Source: Paraphoma chrysanthemicola (taxonomy: Eukaryota; Ascomycota; Dothideomycetes; Pleosporales; Phaeosphaeriaceae). From it: DNA of 64,000 nucleotides. The translations under genes were made by a program, and so were the position numbers. A model generated the notes under the pieces. It did no database searches, was not told the DNA's origin, and saw only the letters and a list, made by a program, of their open reading frames with translations. The stretch covers positions 1,488,001 to 1,552,000 of the forward strand of contig JAGMWG010000006.1 in NCBI GenBank assembly GCA_020744225.1, read 5' to 3'. Positions 11,352-23,320 of this stretch are shown here, piece after piece; position 1 is the first letter of the stretch, and each line of letters opens with the position of its first letter.

Positions 11352-12947
11352 ATGACGATTCAAATCTATTGTGACCCATGCACCGTCAATTCCCGCAAGG
11401 TTCTAGCTGGCTTAGAGGAGATCAAGGCGGATTACAACCAAAATTACATTAATTACTTCACTGGCGAGCACAAGAGCGAGAAGTTCAAAAAGATCAATCC
11501 GCATGCCACAGTGCCAGCTGCCATCGACGGCGACTTGACGCTGACAGAATCAGTAAGTAGAACGTCTGAATCTCAATTACTCTCTATCACCGCATCGCAT
11601 GAACGTGCTAACATCCCTAGAATGCCATCCTCATGTACGCCGCCGACAAGGCTGGGAATGATGCCATGTATCCCAGAGACCTCAAGCAACGTGCCGATAT
11701 CAATCGCTGGCTGCTCTGGGAAGCTTCGTCGTGGTTCCCAACCTGCTATGTTTATCTAGTCGAATACGTAGTCAAGCCACTCCTGAAAGGGACGCCTGAT
11801 GAGACGGTCATTGAAGCCGAGTCAGAAAAGTGCCACAGAGGACTGGGTATCCTAGAAGCCCGTCTGGGTAAAAGCAAGTGGCTTGCAGGTGATCATGTTA
11901 CCATTGCGGATATAGCCGTCGCCGCGCCAATGTGAGTCCTTCTTGTACATCATCCACGCTCGAAGCACCATTAACAGGTACAGGCACCTTCATAGTGATC
12001 AGAAGCTTCCATTGGAGCAATATCCAAATGTGAAGCGTTGGTTGGTTGACGGCGTCGAGCAGCTGGACAGCTGGAAAAAGACGCAAGGTGCTGTAGACAA
12101 AGCTTTGCGTCCCAGTGGTGTACGTACTCCAGCCTCCGTTCAGACCACGGTCAATTACACCAAAGTTGTTGATCGGGTTACCGAGCTCTATTTTTATGAG
12201 AGCGACAAGGCTAAGGATGTACATGCTCCAGGCGATGCACCAGTAGAGATAACCGTTTCCGATGGCTGGCCCAAGGCACATGAGTTCACGATTGATAAAA
12301 ATGGGTTCTCGGTACATGAATTCGCTTCCAAGCACAACAATTGGGTGGACGACGAGGTTGTTCGATCTGAATTCTATCCTGATGTGGTGGAGTTCTTGAA
12401 AGCGACCACCGGCGCAAAGCGAGTTCTGGTGTTTGACCACACGATCCGCAGCGAGAGAAACGCCCAGAAGAAACTCACGGACGAAAAGAATACTTCGCAA
12501 CGTACTCCAGTCATGCTTGTACACTGTGACTATACCAACGAATCGGGTCCGGTGCGTGTCACACAGCTCCTGGGCGTCGAAGCTGAAGACCTTCTCTCAC
12601 GTCGATATGCATTCATCAACGTTTGGAAGCCGCTCAACATTGTTGAAGAGCGCCCGCTGGCCATGTGTGACGTGCAGTCATGCCAAGACGACGACTTTTT
12701 CAAGCTGTTCCTGCGTTATCGTGACCGCGTCGGCGAAAACTATGTTATGAGCCACTCCCCGAGACACATGTGGTGGTATTTTCCTCGCATGACGCCTAAC
12801 CAGGCTATTCTCCTGAAGACGTTTGATAGCTCAACAGACGGTCGGGCGCGCTTTGTAGGTCACACTGCATTTGAGGACCCTACAAGCAAATCTAACGCTC
12901 CAATGCGAGAGAGCGTAGAGATTCGTACGATATGCTTTTACCAGTAA
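11352..12947 (+). CDS. Glutathione S-transferase fused to a CmcJ-like (AsaB/GA4-desaturase family) oxygenase
   Basis: A two-domain enzyme. Exons 11352-11552, 11621-11931 and 11978-12947 join in frame (introns GTAAGT...CCTAG and GTGAGT...AACAG), giving 493 residues. Residues 1 to ~220 are a complete GST: the thioredoxin-fold start IYCDPCTVNSRKVLAGLEE, the cis-Pro region NPHATVPAAIDGD with LTESNAILMY, and the helical domain with WLAGDHVTIADIAVAAPMY. Residues from ~225 match the CmcJ-like family of fungal hydroxylases/desaturases: NWVDDEVVRSEFYPDVVEFL, GAKRVLVFDHTIR, the metal-type motif HCDYT, INVWKPL, PLAMCDVQ and a distal His in FVGHTAFEDP. By family this is Fe(II)-dependent chemistry on a secondary metabolite; the GST half suggests glutathione conjugation or electrophile handling on the same substrate. 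No other biosynthetic gene is visible nearby. The gene directly borders the AT-rich island. Confidence 0.88.
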
Positions 12948-12954
12948 AAGTGCT

Positions 12955-13215
12955 ATTTATAATTAAATAATACCTTCTCTATATCTTAAATTACTATAAA
13001 TATAGTATAGCTATCTAGTAGAATATACCTAATAAGTAAGTAGTTTCTATTATAATACTAGAAGACTTAAGTAAGCTTTAGATATAGAAGTATAAGAATA
13101 TAAACTAGAGCTAAATCTTTATTATTTACTTTTCTTTTATTTTACTCTACTTTCTTAGTACTAGTTCTAGATAGACTTAGTATAGAAGCTAGTGTAGAAG
13201 CTAGTAAGTATAAAG
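12955..13215. other. AT-rich sequence left of hAT copy A, origin not recognised
   Basis: About 260 bp of RIP-degraded DNA into which hAT copy A inserted. It ends with the target duplication 'gtataaag' (13208-13215), and the interrupted sequence resumes at 19489. I cannot assign it to an element. Confidence 0.4.
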
Positions 13216-13578
13216 TAGACTAGTAAATGAGTAGGGGTTAGGTTAGAGTTAGGTTAGATTACGTAAGACCCTAACCTAACCCTAACTTAATACCTACCTT
13301 TTTTACGCTAAGCGTAGATAGTAGTTAGGTTATAGTCGCACAGACTATAGGTTGTAGTTATAGTTATACAGACTAGGTTAGAATAAGTCTTAGTTATTTA
13401 CTTTTCTGTTATTTTTTATAAATATAGTTAGACTTTTATTCTTAGGTTGTAGCATTATAAGTTTATTACAAATAATTATTATAGTACTTTATTTATTAAT
13501 TGCAAACTACTGCAAATTTTATATAGCTATATTTCTACTACTTATCTTTCTACTACTTATATATACTCTAAACTAGAG

Positions 13579-14549
13579 CTATATAAAAGCCTTAATTATA
13601 TAAGTATAGTATTAACGCACTAGGCGTAAGTTCTTTTCCTAGATTATAACTCTCTTTACATAAATTGCATTAATATTATAGTCTTAAAAAATTAGTATAT
13701 ATTAAAAATCTAAATAGAGTATAATATATACTTTTAAAGTAGCTAACTAGAAAGACCTTAGTTACTTCTTATATAGTCTTAAGTGCACTTCTCTAATAGT
13801 ATAGATTATTTCTAATCTCTTAGGTTATCTTATAATAAAGGCAGCTAAACAGTAGTTTATAGATAAGAAGCTTAGTTAACTTCTAGTAGTAACAAATTTC
13901 TCTTAGTACTACTACTAGGTCTAGTTAGCGTATAGCTGTAATAAAAGGCTGTAATAACATACTACTAAGCTTAAACTAGTACTTTTTAGTTACTATAAGA
14001 GTAGGCTTAGACTTATAAGTAGCCTTACTAGTAAGATTCTTTTTTAGAGCCTTTCTACTTATTATTATATAATTTCTAGTAGACTGCTTAGGCTTTATAG
14101 ACTGCTTTCTTACTATCTTAGCCTTTTCTAAGAGAGAAGCTTAAGTTAGAGAAGCTAAAAGAGCTAAAGTTAGAACTAGCTTTATTTTTTTTAGCCTTAA
14201 CCTTCTTCTTAGAGGAGGCTTTTGCTACGCTTTCTTAATTTCCTTAAGCTTTTTAGATTTCTTAGACTCTTTAGGTTTCTTAGGCTCTTTAGGTTTCTTA
14301 GGCTCTTTAGGTTTCTTAGACTCTTTAGATTTCTTAGGCTCTTTAGGTTTCTTAGGCTCTTTAGATTTCTTAGGCTCTTTAAGTTCTTTAGATTAATTAG
14401 CCTTAGGAATTATAGAAGAGGCTAGCTCTTTATCTAACTTCTTAGATCTAGAACTTAATATAAGAATAGGTAATAGAAAGACTATTAAAATAACTTTCTT
14501 AATAGTATAGTTACTAGTAAGATTTTTAAGTTTAAGTTTAGAGCTTATA
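13579..14549 (-). pseudogene. RIP-killed histone H3-like cargo gene of hAT copy A
   Basis: It aligns base for base with the intact H3-like gene of copy C (40542-41457), including both introns and the segment for the [11 protein letters not shown] block around 13910-13990. C-to-T and G-to-A changes have placed many stops, and the start codon is lost. The Pro-Glu-Glu repeat (around 14222-14400) has about three more 18-bp units than in C. It shows that the histone gene was part of the family before RIP. Confidence 0.85.
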
Positions 14550-14975
14550 GATTAGTAAGGCTGCAAATTATTTAATAGAATAACTATATACGTAGTTAGT
14601 AAAGATAATTATATAATAATTAAATGTAATAAATAATATACAGTCTAGACTACGTAAAGAAACTTATTCTTAAGTAGTTACTAGAGTTAAGATATAAAAG
14701 TAATTAAGGTAATTTCTAAGTTATTAGCGTTTTACTAATTATTTATAAGTAGTCTATATAGGTAGTAAATATAAAGGTAAATAGAGAGGTAAGTACGCAG
14801 CGCGTTACTGCTAGTTTTACTTTACCTATATAGCTTACGTATACTTACTTTTTTTTACTCTACTTTACTTTTCTTACTTTTTACAGCTTATACTAGATCT
14901 CTCTATCTATCTTAGTATTAGTAATTACACTCTTATTATAAATAATTATATACCTTTATTATAATACTTATAAAA

Positions 14976-16226
14976 TAAGCTCTCTAGAAATTAAATTAGA
15001 GCTACTTAAAGCTTCTAACTTCTCTAAGAGTTCTAAAGGCTTACTTCTAGATTCTAAAGTTAGTATTCCTAAGAGGTTTTCTACTAATAAGTAAAAGAAG
15101 CTTACTAAGGTATTTATAATAGTTATTTATAACAGCTTATTCTAATTCTTACAAAGCTATATAAATAAGAAAGAAAAAGTAAATACTATTCTTAGATAGA
15201 GAGGCTAGGCTAAGTCTAAAAAAGAATAACTTACTAACCTTACTATTACCTTTAAAGGTACCTTTAGTAACAGTACTTATACTATTTAGTAGAAGTATTA
15301 TATAGCTCTATATAGTATTAAGAAAAAGTATCTTAATAAAGTCTACGCTACTAATTAATTTATAAAACTAGCTCTTAAAAAAAAGCTAAAGAAAGATTCT
15401 ACTTATAAAGTATCTTCTAAAGCTAATAAAGATATTCTATTTAAGAAGGCCTTTAAGAAGTTATCTAATAGGCGCTACTATAATAAGAAGAGTAGTAAGT
15501 TATTATAGTTAATAATTATAGACATTTACTTACTAGCTGTAGGTAACTAAATAGAGAATAGTTTAACTTAAGCTTATAAGAAATAGTCTAATATCTAGTA
15601 TAAAATTAATTTAAGAAAGTATAAGGCTTTCTTATTAAATAAGCTTTTTAGTAATAAGACTAAAGTTAAAATTAGAGAAAGTAGAGTTAAGAAGACTCTA
15701 TTTAGTACTAGTAGCACTATTAAAAAGCTTATGCGTAAAGTCTACTATAAGAGCTTATATAAGCTTAAGACTAATTCTTTTAGTAATAAGTAAGAGAAGA
15801 AAGATTAGAAAGACTTTAGAGATCGCCTAACGCTAGAGAAGATAGCTATAGTTACTAGTAAGTAATAGTAGTAAGTTTTATTATATTCTCTTATTATAGT
15901 AATATACTTATAGTAGTAGAGAGCGTAAACTTATACTTCTTAAAGAACTTCCTAAGTTCTAAAGTAATACTAAGTTAGTAAGTTCTCTACTCTATTATAT
16001 AGGCAATAAGAGTAATAAGTATAAAGAAGAAGTAGACTATAATTCTAAGATAGATATAATACTAGAGAGTAATAATAAGTATAATATCTTATAAAGTTCT
16101 AATAAGAAGTCTAAGTAGAATAGTTTTCTAAATAGTAATAATAAGTAGAATAGATTCTTAGATAGTTCTCTTACTAGTAAGAATAAGAAAAATAGTAAGA
16201 ATAACGTTAACAAGATGCAGGAGTAG
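14976..16226 (+). pseudogene. RIP-killed acidic-tail cargo gene of hAT copy A
   Basis: Counterpart of the four-exon gene at 41884-43135 in copy C, at a constant offset of about 26908 bases. The start ATG is now ATA, and stops interrupt every exon. The acidic 3' end is still recognisable as Asn/Lys-rich sequence (Asp and Glu codons changed to Asn and Lys). Confidence 0.8.
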
Positions 16227-16541
16227 ATTAGGTTCTTTAGGCGTAGCACTTATTATAATAACGCTGCGCTAGAGTCTTTAGAAATTTACTAGCAAAGTAA
16301 TAAGGTTACCTAGTTAATTATAGCTAATAATAATAGTTCTATAATCTAGAAAATGTCTTATAATACTATATAAAACTATAATTATTATACTAGAGTAAGA
16401 GAGAATCTTAGAGTTTATAGTTATTATTAAGAAGAAAAAATACTGCACTTCTTATACTCTACAGTTAAAGAATAATACTATAGCTGTAAGATTATACTAT
16501 TATTATAGTCTTTTATTATATTATTTTCTTACACTATAATA

Positions 16542-19168
16542 ATAAATATTATACTTACTCTACTAAAAGTACTTAAAAATTTTTAAATAACTATAAACTA
16601 GGTTAAGACTAGAGAAAGTAGAGCAAGAGTTGTAATAGTAAAATTTCTATCTAGTAATAAAGTAATAGATAATAACAATAATAATACTTGTTAAGCATAA
16701 CTTACATAGTAGATATTAACTACTTAAGTAAATAATACTGTAACGTAAAATCTAAACTAGAATTCTAGCATTTATATAGGCTAAATATAGAACTAATTTA
16801 GAGAAGCTATATATATTATAGATAGCTATTTTTATATCTACTATATAAATTATAAAATAGTACTTTAACACCTAGCTATTAAAAAGATAAGTATAAAGCA
16901 TCTTCTTAATTACGTTTAGTCGTAGGCTTATAGATATACTATTACTTCTATATATAGTCTATAATACGCCTTAGCTTTATTTTTACTTTTATAACTAGTA
17001 AGAAATTAATCTTATAATATACTAGTATTCTTAACTACAGCACTTAAGAAAGAACTTATATATATTATTATTAATAGTAACTTATTATTTTAAATAATTA
17101 ACTAACCTTTCTTCTAATAATTTATACGCTTTCTGCAACCTACAGCTATAATAAATAGCTGTTATAAATTTAAGTAACTGTTTAACGCAAAGTATAACGC
17201 AGTAAGAGCTTCTCTACTTAATAATTTTCTTAAAAATAATAAGATCTTAATTATACTTAACGTATAGACTTTAAGTAACTACTTAAGCTTTTTAGTAATT
17301 AAGAGTTACTATATTAATAAGAGCTAGAGGCTTTAGAATAAATTATTAGACTTTATTCTAATACGCAGCAGCTATACTAGTAAGACTATAGCTAAAGAGG
17401 TACTCTAAGTTCTAATAGATATAGATATTAAGTATTAGCTTCTTATAGTTACCTACAATAACACTAGTAATAATAGTACTCTTACTAAAAGCTTATAATA
17501 TCTTCTAGAAGAGTAAGACTATAATTAGTCTATATAAGAGAATACTATTCTATACTTAGCTTATATTATTAATCTTGTTGTCTAAGATATTATTATATAT
17601 CTTAAGTTAGTAGTATTAGATATAATAGAGAATAGACAAAATCTAGATTAATGCTATATAGTAGAGATCTAGATATAAATATTAGTTCTAAACTCTCTTT
17701 ATAAGGTACGCCTAGTTTATTATATATAATTATTACAGCCTAATATAAAGTAAGCTCTAAGTAATCTATATAAGAATTAACTAATTACTATAATAATTTA
17801 AGTAATTTATTATACTACAGTATAACTTACTACAAAGAGTGCGTCTATATCTAATATATAATATAAAAACTTAATAGAACTTAATATATAATATATACGC
17901 ACAAGTAATATAGCTCTAGAAATATATTAATAAGTAGTTAAAACAAGAGGTTATATCTAATATAAATAGTAGTAATAGCCTTACTAAAAATATAAGCGCA
18001 ACTAGAATTAATGCTTACAACCTAAAGAAACTTTATCTTTTAAGTACTAAATAGTATTATCTTAAGCTTATTACTGCTATACTTAAAAATTTTAAGAATA
18101 TAATAAATTTACTTAGTTAAACGCAGTAGCTATAGGTCTAGTACATCTAGCTTATGTATAATTAACTATTTAATTTTCTAGATTAGATAAATAAGAAGCT
18201 AGATAAGAAGCCTAGTAACACTAAGAATGTTAATTAGCTACGTATTATTAGGAATACTACAGAAAGAAGTTAAGAAAAGCTAAGCAAGTATTATTTACAG
18301 ACTAAAGAAGAGCGCAGTTATTTATTTAATTGTGCAACTATTCTTAACTTAATATAAAAGCTAATAGTCTATAAGGTACTGTTATTACAGCCTTTTATTA
18401 CATTTATACTCTAATAACTATAGTAAGATAATACGTAGAATCTACAGAATAAGCACAAATACTAACAGCAATTCTTTAACTATCTAGAGTGCTACAACTA
18501 GTAAGATAATAGAATACTAACTTCTAATATACCTTGTCTGTAAGTACAGAGTAATAAGTAGTTTTATAAGACTCTTATACTATAGTAATTATAATCTAGT
18601 AGTCTTACTTAATTATCTCTATAATAACCTTCTATACCTAGCTAGAAGTTAAGTACGTAGAAGTCTAGAATTAATAAGTAGACTATATACAATAAAGGTA
18701 AATTATATCTTAGTACTGCTTACGTTATATAAGAAGATACTTTTAGTCTTCTAGATTAGTAGAAGTTATAAGAAAGTATTTATTCTTAACTTACTTAGGT
18801 TATAAAGAATATTTTAGCAATACTAATTACTAAAGTTAGAGTTAAGCGCGTATTTAATATAAGTAAAGATATTATTAGAGATTAAAAGCACTGTCTTAAG
18901 GCTAGAATAGTACAATAACTAATAGTTCTTAAAGATGCTATAAGTTATAAGAATAACAATATTAGTAGTGTAAGTTACTTAGATAAAGATAAGAATAGAG
19001 TACTGTATAATAAAGTTACTAAAATAGTTAAACTATTAGTTATAGTTCTAACTACAACAACTAGTATAAAGACTAGTAAGAAGAATGTTATAGAAGTTAG
19101 CAATACTAAGAAGAAGTTACTACGCCTACTACAAAAGCGTTAGCGCCTAGCGCACTATTACAAATAGG
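16542..19168 (+). pseudogene. RIP-killed hAT transposase of copy A
   Basis: Aligns along its whole length with the transposase gene of copy C (43451-46076), introns included. Many Trp and Gln codons are stops. The hATC-dimerisation region can still be recognised around 18835-18930. Confidence 0.85.
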
Positions 19169-19496
19169 TAGTATAATAATAGACTGTAATAAATACTTAA
19201 TAAGCGTAATCTTTCTCTTTACACTAGTGTAGTAGAATCTTACTAAGTGTTGTAAAAATAAAGAATAGACTATAATTTTTTTTTAGCACAACCTATATAG
19301 GTACTCTAAATCTAACTACGACTTATAGTCTGTACAACCTAACCTAACCTCTACCTACGTAAGTAGTAACTCTAACCTAACCTCTACTTACGCTAGTAGT
19401 AATCTAACTTAACTTCTACCTACGGCCTGTGCGACTACGACCTAACTTATACCTACGAGTAGGTACTCCGAACTCATTTACTAGCCTAGTATAAAG

Positions 19497-19737
19497 AAAC
19501 TTTCTCTTTTTTTACTTTCTAGCTTTCATTTACTATTCTTAACTCTACTTAATAATTTAAGAGCTTTATTAACTAAAGTCTATTCTTATATAAAGCTTAC
19601 TTTATATAATAATAAAATTCTAGTATTTTTACTTTCTTTATAAACTTTATAGTCTAGACTTAAGTAAGTAACTTTTACTTACTATTAGACTATTACAAAT
19701 CTTATAAGAAAGAGATAATAAGGTTAAAGAAATAAGG
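19497..19737. other. AT-rich sequence between hAT copy A and a Gypsy LTR
   Basis: About 240 bp, part of the sequence interrupted by hAT copy A. I see no recognisable gene or repeat in it. Confidence 0.35.
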
Positions 19738-22700
19738 TGCGATAATACTATATAGTTATACTTAGGCTAATCTTAGAGAACTAATAGATAATACTACTCT
19801 ACTTATAGAGTTAATTACGTAATCTTCTTATAAGCTTATATATAAGAAATAGTCTTAGTACTTTTTCTATATATATTATAATAAGAAAATCTTATACCTT
19901 ATAACTCTTATAGTAAGTACTATAGAAAACTATAGTATATAGATATATATAAGAAAAGTCTACCTCTTCTTATATTTAACTTAATATTCTAAGATAGATA
20001 ATCTACTCTAGACTACTTAAGCTTACTTTCTTACTCTATACTTATTCTCTTTAAATAAACTTTAGAGTCTTCTTATATATTTACTAGTCTACTCTAGTCT
20101 CTATAAGCTACTATCTTAATACTTTAAATATCTTTTTAAGATAAGTAATATAGATATAATCTTAACTTCTAAACTCTAGACTACTAAAGACTATATAGAT
20201 AAAATATCTAAGTACTATAGCTACTATAATAAGCTAGATATATAGTTACTTTACTATAACCTCTACTACTATATAAACCTAATAATTAAATCTAAAGATA
20301 AGAGTACTCTAGTAGCTACTTATCTAAGAGATAACGTCTTTAAATAGATTAAACTATAACTAATATACTATATAGATAGAAATATAATAATTTCTAAAAT
20401 TATAATAATATATAAGAACTAGAATAAGTTTAAATAATAAATTAAATAAATTTTTAGTACTTATAAGAAAACTATTAAAGCTAAAAGAGATATCTAGAAA
20501 CTTAAATAAACTAACTCTATTACTTATTATACTAACTACTTCTAATAGTATACTATATAGATTAAATAAGATAAATAGATACTTTAATATATATTTTAAT
20601 AAAGACTTAAGCTATAAGTTATTAGAGAACTTATATAGATAAGTATTACTACTAATACTCTTAATAAACTTATTAATAAAACTAGTTACTTAGATAATAA
20701 GCTATACTAACTATAACTAGAAATATAGAGATATAAAAGAAGAAGTAAAGATTAACTATATAAGAGAAAGTACTAATAGAATTATATTTATACTATAAAC
20801 GTTAAATAAACTACTAAATACTATACTTTACTAGAATCTAAATAGATATATCTAGATAGTATTACTAAGAAATATAAACTTTAAAAGATAGAAAACAAAG
20901 ATAGAAGTAAGAAAGATATAGTATATTTACTATATTATAGTTATAGAAAGAAAGAATACTTCTTAATAGACTACTATAGTAAGAATAAATTTACTTATTA
21001 TATTAATATAATTAAATACTATATCTATAAGTCTAAAACTAATAATAAACTATAAAAACTTATTATACTTATAAAAAAAGATTATAATATATTAGAAGTA
21101 GAATAGAAAAATACTATATAGCTAGATATATTTACCTTAAGTATTAATATAACTATAATACTATATAATAAAACTAAATCTAATAAAGAAAATATAAACT
21201 TAATTAACGTTTACTTATAGAAATAAGTCTCTAGACTATAAGATAAGAGTAATTTACTAATTATTTAGAAGTAACTAGAAACTAATATATAATATACTAT
21301 AATAAGAGAACTATAGTTAGATAAGAGAAGAAAAGTCTATAATACTTATTTACAAAGAAAGTAAAGGTATAAACTATTACTATAGAAAGACTACTATAAA
21401 GTATACTATAATAATAATTAAGAATATACTAGACTTAGAAAACGAGCTCTAGAAAATATTAGAGTACTATATATAGAAACTATACCTAAAGATATAAATA
21501 GAGTAGCTCTAAGACTAAAATAAGAAAAAATAATAATAAGAAATAGAAGAGATAATAATTATTAAATATACTCTACTTAGAGAGAACTATACTACTATAT
21601 AATATAATAATAACTATAAAAACCTAACTTATATATTATTAAACTATAAGTTCTATATATATAACTACTATAATATATATTATAAATCAAAAACTATATT
21701 ATTATAGTTTCTAAGACTCTAAGAAACTTATAGATAATAATAGTTTAATTACTATAAGAATATCTATACAAACTATCTCTAGAATTAATAAATAATAAAC
21801 TACTTTCTAGAATATAATAATAAAAGAATTACTATATAAGAAGTAGTTATTAATAGATAATACCTAAATACTAACTAGTAGACCTATATAAACTCTAAAT
21901 ATACTACCTATAAAATTTAAAAGAAATATAATAGATTTAATAAATACTCTTTTTTAGAAAGAAATAAGAAGCTAAGCTTAAAGATAATTTTACTACTCTA
22001 GTTAGATAGTAACTAGAAAGATTCTAATACTTATATAATATTAGAATAAAAGCTCTTAAGATATAAGTAAGACTTAAGAAGTAGAAGATAATAGTACTTA
22101 TTAACTTAGAGTTATAAGAAAACTATATTTCTAAGAAAGTAATAAAATAAGCTAGACTTAAACTAACTTCTAAGAAAGAACTCTATACTATATTACTAGT
22201 AAATAAATTAATAAAATAGATTTAGTATAAGATTAGTATAAACTTAACTATTACTTTATAATAATATTTAGTAGTACACCTAAATATCTTTAAGAAGGTC
22301 TCTTATAATATTATACTAGAACTATAATAGTATAGAGACTATAATCTAGATATTAATTAGAAAAATTAATAGGTCTTATTAGGTAATATAATAGACACTT
22401 ATATACTTAACGTTCTTATATAATTATATACTATATTAGTAGATAAGAAGATAATTATAAATATTACTTTATAACTAACTATTCTAAAGAATAGAAAGAA
22501 ATATTTATAATATAAGAGAGTTAACTCTACTAAGCTACTAAAGGTATTAGAAACTATAGTAAGAGAAGAAGAGAAAAGTATTACTCTAAATATTCTAGTA
22601 GCTTATAATAAATTTATTAATCTATTTATTAAAAAAACTAGTCTAAGAGTCTTACTAAAATACTAGAAATAGAATTATAAGATTAAACTAGTAAAAGAAA

Positions 22701-22927
22701 AATACTCTAGATTTAAGCTAATATATAGACTAATAGAGAAAGAGCTTAAGATACTTAAAAAGTATATTAATAATAACCTAGTAAAAGAATTTATTAGAAA
22801 ATCTAAGTCTTTAGTAGAATACTTAGTTCTATTTATACTAAAGAAAGATAGAATATTATAACTATATATTAACTACTACAAATTAAACACAATTATAAAG
22901 AAGAATTACTACTTATTTCTTAATATA
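19738..22927 (+). mobile_element. Gypsy element F, 5' part (LTR, gag, start of pol), RIP-degraded
   Basis: An LTR-like block ends at 20121 with 'ctatcttaata'; its 5' limit near 19738 is a guess. A gag/pol body follows that closely parallels nested element G (compare 20122-20400 with 23321-23600). It reaches the reverse transcriptase just before the conserved block around residues PNIQEL, where element G inserted. The rest of the reverse transcriptase resumes at 29673. No frame is open. The last ~160 bp of the LTR match the other Gypsy LTRs here, but its upstream U3 part does not. Confidence 0.75.
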
Positions 22928-23320
22928 TGTTACAATTCATAACTAACGAGGAGCACGAGTACCTTATAAACTACAGGAACACTAAAGAGCTCTACTAACG
23001 CCTAGCCTTAGTATAATAAGGAGGCTAAGCGAAGTTATATAACTAGTCTTATAAGTCTTATAAGTCTTAGCTAGTCTTACTAAATAAGTTTATAAGACTA
23101 TATAAGACTCTAGATATACTTAAGACCTAACTAGTATATAGATAACTATAATAAGAGCCTACCTCTTATTGTGTTTAACTTAATATTCTAAGATAGATAA
23201 TCTACTCTAGACTACTTAAGCCTACTTTTTGCTCTACGCTTATTCTCTTTAAATAAACCCTAGAGCTCTCTTATATACTTAATTAGTCTACTCTAATCTT
23301 TATAAGCTACTATCTTAACA
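22928..23320 (+). repeat. 5' LTR of Gypsy element G
   Basis: 393 bp, starts TGTTAC, ends TTAACA. It differs from the 3' LTR (29280-29672) mostly by C/T and G/A changes, as expected from RIP after insertion. Confidence 0.9.

Larger units (their letters stand above)
13216..19488 (+). mobile_element. hAT element copy A (RIP-degraded, TSD intact)
   Basis: A full-length 6273-bp copy of the same hAT family as copy C, in the same orientation. The ends read 'tagactagtaaatgagt' (left) and 'ctcatttactagccta' (right, inverted), which are the TIRs of copy C with C-to-T and G-to-A changes. An 8-bp target duplication 'gtataaag' flanks it at 13208-13215 and 19489-19496. All three genes of copy C can be traced in order. 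The Pro-Glu-Glu repeat region is ~54 bp longer than in C. No gene remains open. Confidence 0.95.

Noticed and set aside
14222..14425. Leu/Phe/Arg repeat protein frame inside hAT copy A
   Set aside because: It is the antisense reading of the RIP-mutated Pro-Glu-Glu repeat of the histone gene; the same applies to the frame at 39990-40253.
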